Positions 53,473 to 61,665 of a stretch of DNA of 61,665 nt are shown here, piece after piece. Made by a program: the position numbers and the translations under genes. The stretch is from UBA6382 sp963617965 (lineage in GTDB: Bacteria; Bacteroidota; Bacteroidia; Bacteroidales; Bacteroidaceae). Under the pieces are notes generated by a model. That model did not search any database and had not been told where the DNA came from. It saw only the letters and a list, made by a program, of their open reading frames with translations. The stretch is taken from NCBI GenBank assembly GCA_963617965.1, contig CAVEQO010000011.1, positions 1 to 61,665 of the forward strand. Reading direction: 5' to 3'. Positions within the stretch are counted from its first letter, which is position 1, and every line of letters starts with the position of its first letter.

Positions 53473-54812
53473 AAATAATCATTGCGGGAGCAGGAAGGGT
53501 CGGAACTCACCTTGCAAAGCTCTTTGTAAGGGAACACCACAATATAGTAGTGCTTGACGAAAACGTTGAGCAACTTGATGCACTGACCTCAAACTATGAC
53601 CTTATGGGCAAGGTCATGGAACCCGTGTCAATAAGGGGGCTGAAAGAGATAGGCATAGGCCACTGCGACCTTTTCATCGGCGTGACACCAGACGAAAACC
53701 TCAACATAAACTGCTGTATGGTCGCATCAAGCCTGGGGGCGAAACAGACAGTAGCCCGCGTAGACAACACGGAGTTTCTGGAAAAGGAATTCCTTGAATA
53801 CTTCAAGTCCCGCGGGATAAACTCGGTCTTCATCCCGGAGATGGTTGCCGCCAAAGAAATCGTAGCATCCGTAAAGCGGAGCTGGGCACGGATGTGGTGG
53901 GAGCCAGACGGGGACAACCTTGCGCTTATAGGAGTGAAGATAAGGAAGAACTGCTCCATTACCGGCATTCCGCTCAAAGACTTGCCCAACAAAGACCCGG
54001 CATATCATATCGTGGCCATAAAAAGAGGGAACGACACTATAATACCCCACGGCATGGACTTGCTAAAGCCGTATGACCTTGTATATTTCATGGCAGACAA
54101 GAAAAACCAAGGATACATACAACACATCTGCGGCAAAGACAGTTACAAGGAAGTCCAGAACGTCATCATAATGGGAGGAGGAACAACGGCCGTGTTCACG
54201 GCAAGGCTCATGCCCGACAACGTGAAAGTAAAAATCATAGAGGAAGACATAAACCGCTGCTACGAAATCAACAGACAAATTTCCAAAAGCAACATAATGG
54301 TGATTCACGGCGACGGGCGTGACCTTGCGCTCATGAACGAGGAAAACATAGCGGACACCGACGCTTTCATCGCCCTGACCCCGAACTCCGAAATCAACAT
54401 CATAAGCTGCCTGACAGCACGCAAAGCGGGAGTAAACAAGACCGTCGCCATCCTTGACAACCTGAACTTCCTCCCAATGGCGGAAAGCCTTGACATCGGC
54501 ACACTCATCAACAAACAGGCAATCTCGGCCTCAAGCATATACCGCATGATACTCAAGGCCGATGTGGCGAACGTAAAAAGCCTTATGGTGGCCAATGCCG
54601 ATGTGGCGGAATTCACGGCCGCAAAAGGTTCAAGGATAACAAAAAAACTGATCAAAGACCTGCACCTGCCGCTTACCGCCAACCTCGGAGGGCTTATACG
54701 CGATGGCAAGGGCATCCTGATAAACGGTATGACACAGGTGGAACCGGGCGACAAGGTCGTTGCGGTATATGTGGACAACGACATAAAGCCGCTTGCCTCC
54801 CTGTTCGGCTGA
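53469..54812 (+). CDS. trkA: Trk system potassium transporter regulatory subunit TrkA
   Basis: The 447-residue protein has two copies of RCK_N (NAD-binding, MKIIIAGAGRVGTHLAKLF near 1 and NVIIMGGGTTAVFTARLM near 230) each followed by RCK_C (about 140-215 and 360-445, GDKVVAVYVDN). It gates the membrane channel TrkH from the cytoplasm in response to nucleotides. It overlaps dxs as ATGA; trkH follows after 64 bases. Confidence 0.95.
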   Translation: MKIIIAGAGRVGTHLAKLFVREHHNIVVLDENVEQLDALTSNYDLMGKVMEPVSIRGLKEIGIGHCDLFIGVTPDENLNINCCMVASSLGAKQTVARVDNTEFLEKEFLEYFKSRGINSVFIPEMVAAKEIVASVKRSWARMWWEPDGDNLALIGVKIRKNCSITGIPLKDLPNKDPAYHIVAIKRGNDTIIPHGMDLLKPYDLVYFMADKKNQGYIQHICGKDSYKEVQNVIIMGGGTTAVFTARLMPDNVKVKIIEEDINRCYEINRQISKSNIMVIHGDGRDLALMNEENIADTDAFIALTPNSEINIISCLTARKAGVNKTVAILDNLNFLPMAESLDIGTLINKQAISASSIYRMILKADVANVKSLMVANADVAEFTAAKGSRITKKLIKDLHLPLTANLGGLIRDGKGILINGMTQVEPGDKVVAVYVDNDIKPLASLFG

Positions 54813-54876
54813 AAAGCGGCAAAACGGAACCGTCCGCAGAGGGCATGACACTTATTTCTCTTATCATCACAGGACA

Positions 54877-56349
54877 ATGTCAAAGTCACATCTTGTAAAC
54901 CCGAAAACAATATGCGGAGTAATAGGACAGCTGGTTCTGATTGAAAGTCTCATGATGCTGGTATGTCTGGGCACAAGTTTTTTCTACCATGAGAACAACC
55001 ATATGCCTTTTCTGGTTTCCATGACGGCAACCACAGCGTTAGGCATGTTGCTGAAATTTCTGGGCAAAGGTTCATCCGGCTCCATCAACCGGAGAGAGTC
55101 ATACCTCATTGTGGCACTGTCATGGATTATCTTTTCACTGCTTGGCACCGGCCCGCTGCTTGTTGACGGTCACTGCCACACCATGAGTTCGGCATTTTTT
55201 GAGTCAATGTCAGGGTTCACAACCACCGGAGCCACCATAATGCCAGACGTGGAAGCCTTGCCCCGCAGCATACTGTTGTGGCGCACACTGACACACTGGA
55301 TCGGCGGCTTGGGCATAGTGTTTTTCACCATGACAATACTGCCGTCCGCCGGAGGCGGCGAAGGCCGGCTCTTTGTCGCAGAAAGCATTGGACTGAGACA
55401 GGAAAAACTGCATTCCAAAATAAAGACAACCGGTGCCTGGATATGGACTATATACACATTTTTGACTGTTGCCTGCTCCCTGTGCCTGTGGCTTGGCGGA
55501 ATGGAGCCGTTCGACAGCGTCAACCATGCGATGACCACAATCTCCACAGGAGGTTTTTCCACGCACAATGCGGGCATAGCCGCCTACAACTCGCCGGTCA
55601 TAGAGTATATAATGACATTCTTCATGCTTCTCGGAGGCATCAACTTCTACATGCTGTATACCGTAGGGACAAAACGCACGCTCTCGCCGATAAGACACAA
55701 CAGCGAACTGAGATTCTACATTCTGACAATCATTGCAGTATCGCTGGTATGCGCCGTCTGCCTGTATGCCCACAACGGATACAGCGCAGAGAAATCCATA
55801 CGCACGGCTTTCTTCAACTGCATAGCGATAAACACCACTACAGGATTCACCACCGACAACTATCAGAACTGGTATCACCCCACCATCCTGCTGATCAGCT
55901 TTCTGATGTTCACTGGCGCATGTTCGGGCTCGACAACCGGCGGGTTCAAAAGCATCAGGATGCTCGTTATCATGAAAGCCACGCACATACAGTTCAAGAG
56001 AATCCTCCACCCCAACGCCATCATTCCCGTACTGATAAACAGGAAGCCCATAAGCCACGACACTGAGCGAAACGTCATGGTACTTCTGTTCTGGTTCCTG
56101 TTCATAATCGCGTCCGGGGCAATCACCCTGATGTGCTTAGGCATAAGCGGATACGACAGCTGCAGCATATCCATCTCGTGCTTCTGCAATGTCGGCACCA
56201 ACTTCGGCCACGCGTTCGGACCTGAAAACGGGCTTTCGGCACTGCCGGATTCCGCAAAGTGGATCTGTTCGTTCCTGATGCTGGCAGGGCGACTTGAAGT
56301 GATCGCGATACTGCTGCCTTTCACGCGATCTTTCTGGAGCAGGCAGTAA
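54877..56349 (+). CDS. trkH: Potassium uptake protein TrkH
   Basis: From ATG 54877 the protein has 490 residues and about ten to twelve membrane helices. Four selectivity-filter segments are seen: SGFTTTGAT, STGGFSTHN, NTTTGFTTDN and CNVGTNFG; the last diverges from T-V-G as is usual for the fourth repeat. CSGSTTGGFKSIR lies in the gating loop region. The frame goes 28 codons upstream, overlapping trkA, and is not used. With trkA it forms the potassium importer; dxs-trkA-trkH is a common order in Bacteroidota. Confidence 0.94.
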   Translation: MSKSHLVNPKTICGVIGQLVLIESLMMLVCLGTSFFYHENNHMPFLVSMTATTALGMLLKFLGKGSSGSINRRESYLIVALSWIIFSLLGTGPLLVDGHCHTMSSAFFESMSGFTTTGATIMPDVEALPRSILLWRTLTHWIGGLGIVFFTMTILPSAGGGEGRLFVAESIGLRQEKLHSKIKTTGAWIWTIYTFLTVACSLCLWLGGMEPFDSVNHAMTTISTGGFSTHNAGIAAYNSPVIEYIMTFFMLLGGINFYMLYTVGTKRTLSPIRHNSELRFYILTIIAVSLVCAVCLYAHNGYSAEKSIRTAFFNCIAINTTTGFTTDNYQNWYHPTILLISFLMFTGACSGSTTGGFKSIRMLVIMKATHIQFKRILHPNAIIPVLINRKPISHDTERNVMVLLFWFLFIIASGAITLMCLGISGYDSCSISISCFCNVGTNFGHAFGPENGLSALPDSAKWICSFLMLAGRLEVIAILLPFTRSFWSRQ

Positions 56350-56441
56350 AACACGTTGTACGCAAAGCCGCGTCAATCCTTTGTCATCAAACCAACGCTG
56401 CCACTTCCGATGGAACAGAACAGCCGCAAGATGTCCCGCAT

Positions 56442-56909
56442 TTAAAACCCGAATGCCACAGGCAACAAGTCTTTTGCTGCGTCAAAGACCACCGCGTTTT
56501 GCCTCCCCGCCAGTATTACCCGGACAGGAGTCCCCTGCCTGCGTTCCGTCTCCACCAGCACTTGTCTGCACAAACCGCACGGCGATATGAAATCCTCCAG
56601 ACTGTCGTTTCCGGATTTGCGCGCGACAACCGCAATGGCATCTACACAGGCATCCGGAAACACGGAACGGGCGTAATCCAAGGCTGAACGCTCCGCGCAT
56701 GTAGTACACGGAAACGACACATTCTCCTGATTTGAGCCACACAGTATTTTCCCGTTCCCGAGCAGAACAGCGGCTCCAACACAGAAATGGGAGTACGGCG
56801 AATGAGAGCCGGACAATGCATCCACAGCCTTGTTGACCAAGACAAGGTCAGTGTCCGCCAAATCGCCGAGTGGTATCTCTGCATATGTTATTTCACAGGT
56901 CTTTTTCAT
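56442..56909 (-). CDS. cdd: Cytidine deaminase
   Basis: From ATG 56909 the protein has 155 residues. It converts cytidine and deoxycytidine to uridine forms. The zinc site is seen in TTCAERSAL (Cys and catalytic Glu) and SPCGLCRQVL (two Cys); NQENVSFP holds substrate residues. The upstream open part (34 codons) has no match. It stands alone, convergent with trkH. Confidence 0.93.
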   Translation of the reverse strand: MKKTCEITYAEIPLGDLADTDLVLVNKAVDALSGSHSPYSHFCVGAAVLLGNGKILCGSNQENVSFPCTTCAERSALDYARSVFPDACVDAIAVVARKSGNDSLEDFISPCGLCRQVLVETERRQGTPVRVILAGRQNAVVFDAAKDLLPVAFGF

Positions 56910-57035
56910 TGCTCCAAGACTTTTTACCGCACAAAAATAGAATTTACATCCGACAAGGGCGGCAAAAACGCGCGGAAATTGAAACGTGTGCGCCCAAATA
57001 AAACAAAACACGGTATCGGAATGACAAAAAAATCA

Positions 57036-57043
57036 TACCTTTG
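57036..57043 (+). promoter_or_regulatory. Promoter -7 box of the beta-galactosidase gene
   Basis: TACCTTTG, 88 bases before the start codon. Confidence 0.5.
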
Positions 57044-57130
57044 TGGTCATAATCGTGCCGGAAATGTGATGTCGCCGCTATCCGGAAACGACAGAGGAAG
57101 AAACATACACAACAGCATTACAATATTACA

Positions 57131-60100
57131 ATGAAAACAATCAACCGATTCCTGCTTGCCATGACAATCACGGCAAGTGCCGCAGTCGCCAAAGCCGATG
57201 CTTTCCTACTTGAGAATTACCGTATGTCCACGGCGCAGAAAGCTCCGTTGGGCAATGAGTGGAACGACCCTTCCGTCCTTGCATTGAACAAGGAAATGCC
57301 AAGAGCGTGGTTCTTCTCTTTTCAGGACAAAGACAACGCACGCAAGGTACTGCCGGAGAACTCCACCTACTGGAAAAGCCTGAACGGAATGTGGAAATTC
57401 CATTTCTCCAAAAGTCCAGACCAAAGGCCGAAAGACTTTTTCAGACAAAGCTTCAATACCGGGGCGTGGGATGACATAAAGGTGCCGGGGTGTTGGAATA
57501 TGCAAGGCATCAGCAAGGTCAACGGAGAGAGGAAATACGGTTCACCAATATACGTAAACCAATGGGTGATTTTCGGGTCTGAGACCAAGCCCGGTGACTG
57601 GAAAAAGGGCGTCATGCGTGACCGTCCTACCAGCTATACCACATACGAATACCGCAACGAGGTGGGAAGCTACAAACGTTCATTTGAAATTCCCGAAGAC
57701 TGGGCCGGGCGCGAGGTATACATAAGCTTTGACGGAGTGGATTCTTTTCTCTACCTGTGGATAAATGGCCAATATGTCGGTTTCAGCAAGAACTCACGCA
57801 ATGCAGCCCGATTCAACATAACGAGATACCTTAAAAAGGGAGACAACGACGTTGCCGTGGAAGTGTACCGCAGCAGCGACGGGAGTTTTCTTGAAGCGCA
57901 GGACATGTTCAGGATGGCCGGCATTTTCCGCACTGTTGCGCTGTATAGCACCCCGAAAGTGCAGGTGCGCGACCTTGTGGCCATTCCGGATTTTGACAAC
58001 GAATACAGCAACGGGCTTTTGAACGTGACCGCATCGATACGTAATCTCGGGGGGAAAAAAGCCGATGACTATACGGTCAGGTATTCTCTCTATGTCAACA
58101 ATCTCTATCAGGACGACAACACTCTTGTCAGCACGACTGAGAGTGCGCCTTTCACTGTAAACAAATCGCAGGAAGTGGACTCCAAGACCTCCATCTATGT
58201 TGTCAAACCCAAGAAATGGTCGGCGGAAGAGCCGAACAGATATACACTTGTGGCAGAACTGCTTGACAAAAAATGCAACGTGATCGAGACTGTGTCAACT
58301 ATCGTTGGCTTCCGCAAAGTCGAAATACGGGAAACCCCAGCCACGGAAGACGAATACGGCAAAGCCGGGAGATACTATTTCATAAACAACCGGAACGTAA
58401 AGCTGAAAGGAGTCAACAGGCATGAGAGCAATCCCTCTTTGGGACACGCCATAACCCGCGAGCAGATGGAGCAGGAAATAATGCTAATGAAGCGCGCCAA
58501 CATCAACCACGTGCGCAACTCGCACTATCCGGATGACCCGTACTGGTATTATCTCTGCAACAAATACGGCATTTACCTTGAAGATGAAGCCAACATCGAG
58601 AGCCACGAATATTTCTACGGAGAAGCCAGCCTGTCGCATCCTGAAGAATGGAGGCCGGCACACGTGGCGAGGGTAACAGAAATGGTACGCAGCAACATCA
58701 ACAATCCTTCCATTGTGATATGGAGTCTGGGCAACGAGGCCGGACCGGGACACAATTTCAAGGCAGCCTACGATTCGCTGAAACTCATTGACAAAAGCCG
58801 TCCGGTACAATACGAAAGGAACAACAGCATTGTTGACATGGGGTCGAACCAATATCCCTCCGTAGGCCAGACGCAAGCGATTGCAAGCGGAACAGCGGGA
58901 TACGTCTACCCGTTCCACATTTCCGAATATGCACACTCCATGGGCAATGCGGTAGGAAACCTTGCAGACATCTGGGCTGCGGTTGAAAGCAGCAATTTCA
59001 TCTGCGGCGGGGCCATCTGGGACTGGGTTGACCAAGCCCTGTGGAACTACACCCCCACCGGACAAAAGTATCTGGGGTACGGCGGTGATTTCGGTGACGT
59101 GCCAAACGACGGACAGTTCTCGATGAACGGCATCGTGTTTGCCGACCTTGAGCCAAAGCCCCAATACTATGAGGTGAAAAAAGTGTACCAGAATGTCAGT
59201 GTCAAGATGAACGATGTCCGCAAGGGCGAGATCGAAATACGCAACAAGGGATTTTTTACAGGACTGTCAAACTACATCGGCGAATGGAGCCTCTGGAAAA
59301 ACGGCAAGCAAGTCAATGTGGGAGAGATAGACCTTGAGGGGCTGACCCCACGTACTACCAAGAAAATCTGCCTGCCATACGAATACAGCGAGCTGGATCC
59401 GGAAGGCGAGTATTTCATAAAGATACAGTTCATCCTGAAACACGCCACCCCGTGGGCAGATGCCGGTTTCGTGCAGGCCGAAGAACAGTTCCCCGTGAAA
59501 GCCGCCCGGAAACCCGCTCTCTGCGCAGACGGCAAAACCGCAACTCCGCTGAAGATGACGGAAACAGACGGCAAACTCAATATCACCGGGCAGAATTTCC
59601 GTGTGGATTTCAATCTGGGCGACGGCTCCATTGACAGACTCCTGTATGACGGCACAGATGTCATTACGCCGGGATGCGGTCCCCGTCTGAATGCGTACAG
59701 GGCGTTTGTCAACAATGACAACTGGGTTTACAGGAACTGGTTCAAGAACGGTCTGCACAACCTCAAACACAAAGCCACAGACTACAAAACAGTTGAAAAC
59801 GGCAACGGTTCCGTATCTCTGGTATTCACAGTGGTCAGCCAGGCACCAAACGCAGCCAGGCACGAAGGAGGTACAGACATGAACACAAAGGGCAAATACT
59901 ACAGCCGCATAGTTGAAGAAACGGACAAGCCTTTCGGAGAAAACGATTTCCGCTTCGTCACAAAGCAAATATATACCGTCCATCTTGACGGCTCCATTGA
60001 GCTGCAGTCCAACATAACGTCAAACAACAGCAATCTGGTGCTACCGCGCCTTGGCTACCAGATGCAAATTCCTGAGAACCTGTACAAATTCGAATATTAC

Positions 60101-61177
60101 GGGTGCGGACCAACTGGAAACTACAATGACCGCCGCACCGGATCCTTCGTTGAGCGTTTCAGCAGCACTGTCGCACAACAGGTTGAACATTTCCAAAAGC
60201 CACAGGAAATGGCAAACCATGAAGACACGCGGTGGTGTTCGCTTACCAACGCCCAAGGAGACGGCATCATCTTCATAGCCAACAACCATATGAGCGTACA
60301 GGCTCTGCCATATTCGGCAACACACATGACGACTACCGCACACTTATTTGAGCTCAAGCCGGCAGGACAAACTTATCTGAACCTTGATTTGGGAGTGACC
60401 GGACTCGGCGGCACGAGCTGCGGACAAGCCCCACCTCTGGAACACGACAGAATAATGGCAAGGCCGAGCCTTTTCGGCTTTATCATCAGACCGCTCAAGG
60501 CCAATGACAACAGGACCGTGGTTTCCAACGTCAAGCCGGTTACGATTGCCCCTGTCCTGATTGACAGAGACAACGCCGGGACATTGAAGATAACGTCATC
60601 GGCAGAAGACATGGATATTCTTTATTCCATCAACGGCGGTGCAGAGAAAAAATACTCCGTCCCATTTGATTTCAAGGAGGGGGGAACAATAACGGCATGG
60701 CCGTCCGGAAACAAAGCGGCGGACGTGAGTGTGGAATTTGAGAAGATTACGACAATCCCGATAAAAGTCATATTCTGCAGCAGCGAAGAGAACAAAGCGG
60801 AAGACACTCCTGCCACAAACCTGACAGACGGCAACCCCGGGACTATCTGGCACACGATGTATTCTGTCACTATGGCAAACTATCCACACTGGGTCGACTT
60901 TGACTGCTTCGAGACCAAGTCACTGACAGGCTTTACGTACACCCCGCGGCAAGACAGCCCGAACGGCAACATACGTGACTACGAAATCTATGTCAGCCAA
61001 GACGGCAAAGACTGGGGGAAGCCCGTACACTGCGGGAGTTTCAACAATGACAGGCAAAAGAAGAAAGTGTTGTTCAATGCGCCTGTGAAAGCCCGCTACC
61101 TGCGTTTCAAAGCCCTGTCAAGTCAAGACGGGCAGGATTTCGCTTCTGGTGCGGAGTTTGACATCATGGCTGAATAA
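57131..61177 (+). CDS. Secreted GH2 beta-galactosidase with C-terminal discoidin domain
   Basis: The 1,348-residue protein has a signal peptide (FLLAMTITASAAVAKA) and the full GH2 layout: jelly roll (about 70-265, with YGSPIYVNQ), Ig-like domain, TIM barrel with the acid/base Glu536 (WSLGNEAGPGHNF) and nucleophile Glu599 (HISEYAHSMGN), a further Ig-like domain and the beta-galactosidase small chain (about 815-1130). The tail from about 1210 is an F5/8 type C (CBM32-like) domain with GNPGTIWHT and RYLRFKA, which may bind galactosides. It likely acts in the periplasm on galactosyl ends of glycans from milk, mucin or plants. No susC/susD or other glycan genes adjoin it. Confidence 0.93.
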   Translation: MKTINRFLLAMTITASAAVAKADAFLLENYRMSTAQKAPLGNEWNDPSVLALNKEMPRAWFFSFQDKDNARKVLPENSTYWKSLNGMWKFHFSKSPDQRPKDFFRQSFNTGAWDDIKVPGCWNMQGISKVNGERKYGSPIYVNQWVIFGSETKPGDWKKGVMRDRPTSYTTYEYRNEVGSYKRSFEIPEDWAGREVYISFDGVDSFLYLWINGQYVGFSKNSRNAARFNITRYLKKGDNDVAVEVYRSSDGSFLEAQDMFRMAGIFRTVALYSTPKVQVRDLVAIPDFDNEYSNGLLNVTASIRNLGGKKADDYTVRYSLYVNNLYQDDNTLVSTTESAPFTVNKSQEVDSKTSIYVVKPKKWSAEEPNRYTLVAELLDKKCNVIETVSTIVGFRKVEIRETPATEDEYGKAGRYYFINNRNVKLKGVNRHESNPSLGHAITREQMEQEIMLMKRANINHVRNSHYPDDPYWYYLCNKYGIYLEDEANIESHEYFYGEASLSHPEEWRPAHVARVTEMVRSNINNPSIVIWSLGNEAGPGHNFKAAYDSLKLIDKSRPVQYERNNSIVDMGSNQYPSVGQTQAIASGTAGYVYPFHISEYAHSMGNAVGNLADIWAAVESSNFICGGAIWDWVDQALWNYTPTGQKYLGYGGDFGDVPNDGQFSMNGIVFADLEPKPQYYEVKKVYQNVSVKMNDVRKGEIEIRNKGFFTGLSNYIGEWSLWKNGKQVNVGEIDLEGLTPRTTKKICLPYEYSELDPEGEYFIKIQFILKHATPWADAGFVQAEEQFPVKAARKPALCADGKTATPLKMTETDGKLNITGQNFRVDFNLGDGSIDRLLYDGTDVITPGCGPRLNAYRAFVNNDNWVYRNWFKNGLHNLKHKATDYKTVENGNGSVSLVFTVVSQAPNAARHEGGTDMNTKGKYYSRIVEETDKPFGENDFRFVTKQIYTVHLDGSIELQSNITSNNSNLVLPRLGYQMQIPENLYKFEYYGCGPTGNYNDRRTGSFVERFSSTVAQQVEHFQKPQEMANHEDTRWCSLTNAQGDGIIFIANNHMSVQALPYSATHMTTTAHLFELKPAGQTYLNLDLGVTGLGGTSCGQAPPLEHDRIMARPSLFGFIIRPLKANDNRTVVSNVKPVTIAPVLIDRDNAGTLKITSSAEDMDILYSINGGAEKKYSVPFDFKEGGTITAWPSGNKAADVSVEFEKITTIPIKVIFCSSEENKAEDTPATNLTDGNPGTIWHTMYSVTMANYPHWVDFDCFETKSLTGFTYTPRQDSPNGNIRDYEIYVSQDGKDWGKPVHCGSFNNDRQKKKVLFNAPVKARYLRFKALSSQDGQDFASGAEFDIMAE

Positions 61178-61206
61178 ACTCGCAAAAACCGTTTCCTGTT
61201 TTTATG

Positions 61207-61239
61207 GGTCTCTGTCTGCCGGTTCGGCAGACAGAGACC
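61207..61239 (+). terminator. Strong terminator after the beta-galactosidase gene
   Basis: GGTCTCTGTCTGCC pairs perfectly with GGCAGACAGAGACC (14 bp) around GGTTC and is followed by TTGTTGTT. It lies 30 bases after the stop. Confidence 0.85.
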
Positions 61240-61594
61240 TTGTTGTTCCTGTTGGACTTTCGTGGTCTGGCAAGGGGACTGTCTTCCACGTTTTGCACTA
61301 CCCTCTCTCCCAAAAGCGACAGGGCAACACTTTCTTTTGTTGTTTTTCCAGAACCAAAGCTAATGCAAGGGAAAATGAAATTTGCAAATACCATTACAAG
61401 CCTTTCATGAACTTCTGCAGTAAATTTGCACTTGATACTTGACTCTGCTGCCGTGAGTGCACATTCAAAAAAACGCCGTTTTTCTTGGCAGAACAACAAA
61501 TATCACATAACTTTGCTGACAGAAAGGACAGAGTGAAGTCTGTATCCGGCGCAGCATTCTGATTTGCAATGTGTTTGTGTCCTTTTTCTGAAAA
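61240..61594. other. Region upstream of tRNA-Ala, no gene seen
   Basis: I see no protein gene here. Two plus-strand boxes match TAnnTTTG: TAAATTTG near 61422-61429 and TAACTTTG at 61508-61515. The first could start an unrecognised short transcript. Confidence 0.4.
61508..61515 (+). promoter_or_regulatory. Probable tRNA-Ala promoter -7 box
   Basis: TAACTTTG, with TTGG about 23 bases upstream, and about 80 bases before the tRNA. Confidence 0.45.

Positions 61595-61665
<71 letters not shown>

Overview
This window is chromosomal DNA of a member of the Bacteroidota, order Bacteroidales, most likely near Prevotellaceae or Bacteroidaceae. The evidence is the gene families (SprA, TamL-like BamA homologue, NigD-like lipoprotein, DUF4831, sigma factor plus beta-barrel anti-sigma protein, ISAon1-type transposase) and the many promoters of the Bacteroidetes type with a TAnnTTTG -7 box. 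I cannot name the species.

Left part (about 1-6,760) is accessory-looking. It holds the end of an ISAon1-like insertion sequence, a possible small structured RNA with its own promoter and terminator, a truncated helix-turn-helix gene of the kind carried on integrative elements, and a minus-strand cluster: NigD-like lipoprotein, Ig-like-domain lipoprotein, sigma-70-family factor, anti-sigma/beta-barrel protein and a lipoprotein with a clear cystatin (stefin) signature. A 5'-truncated ATPase remnant closes this part.

Middle (7,000-46,000) is mostly core genome. serS and an RluA-type pseudouridine synthase run on minus. A plus-strand run follows: PBP1A, kdsB, a secreted MORN-repeat protein, glgB, a DUF6057-like membrane protein, a SpoU methyltransferase, a glycosyltransferase and TamL, an envelope-centred group. 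Then a long minus-strand stretch: clpC, nnrD-type NAD(P)HX repair enzyme, DUF4831, a TPR protein, tRNA-Gly(CCC), tig-clpP-clpX, a lipoprotein tyrosine phosphatase, ruvA, the 2,499-residue SprA and recG. Next to clpC is a little-studied pair: a NifU-like scaffold protein and a GGGtGRT protein, with a promoter and a strong terminator of their own.

Right part (46,000-61,665): a minus-strand group uvrD/pcrA-rlmD-unknown-PAP2 phosphatase, divergent from dxs-trkA-trkH, whose dxs starts at GTG and is overlapped by a short upstream reading frame. Then a cytidine deaminase, a large secreted GH2 beta-galactosidase with a C-terminal discoidin domain, and a tRNA-Ala(GGC) cut by the window end.

The least explained items are the cystatin-like lipoprotein in the sigma/anti-sigma unit, the motif shared by the two lipoprotein genes upstream, the putative small RNA near the IS, the GGGtGRT/NifU-like pair and the phosphatase with an unexplained N-terminal domain.
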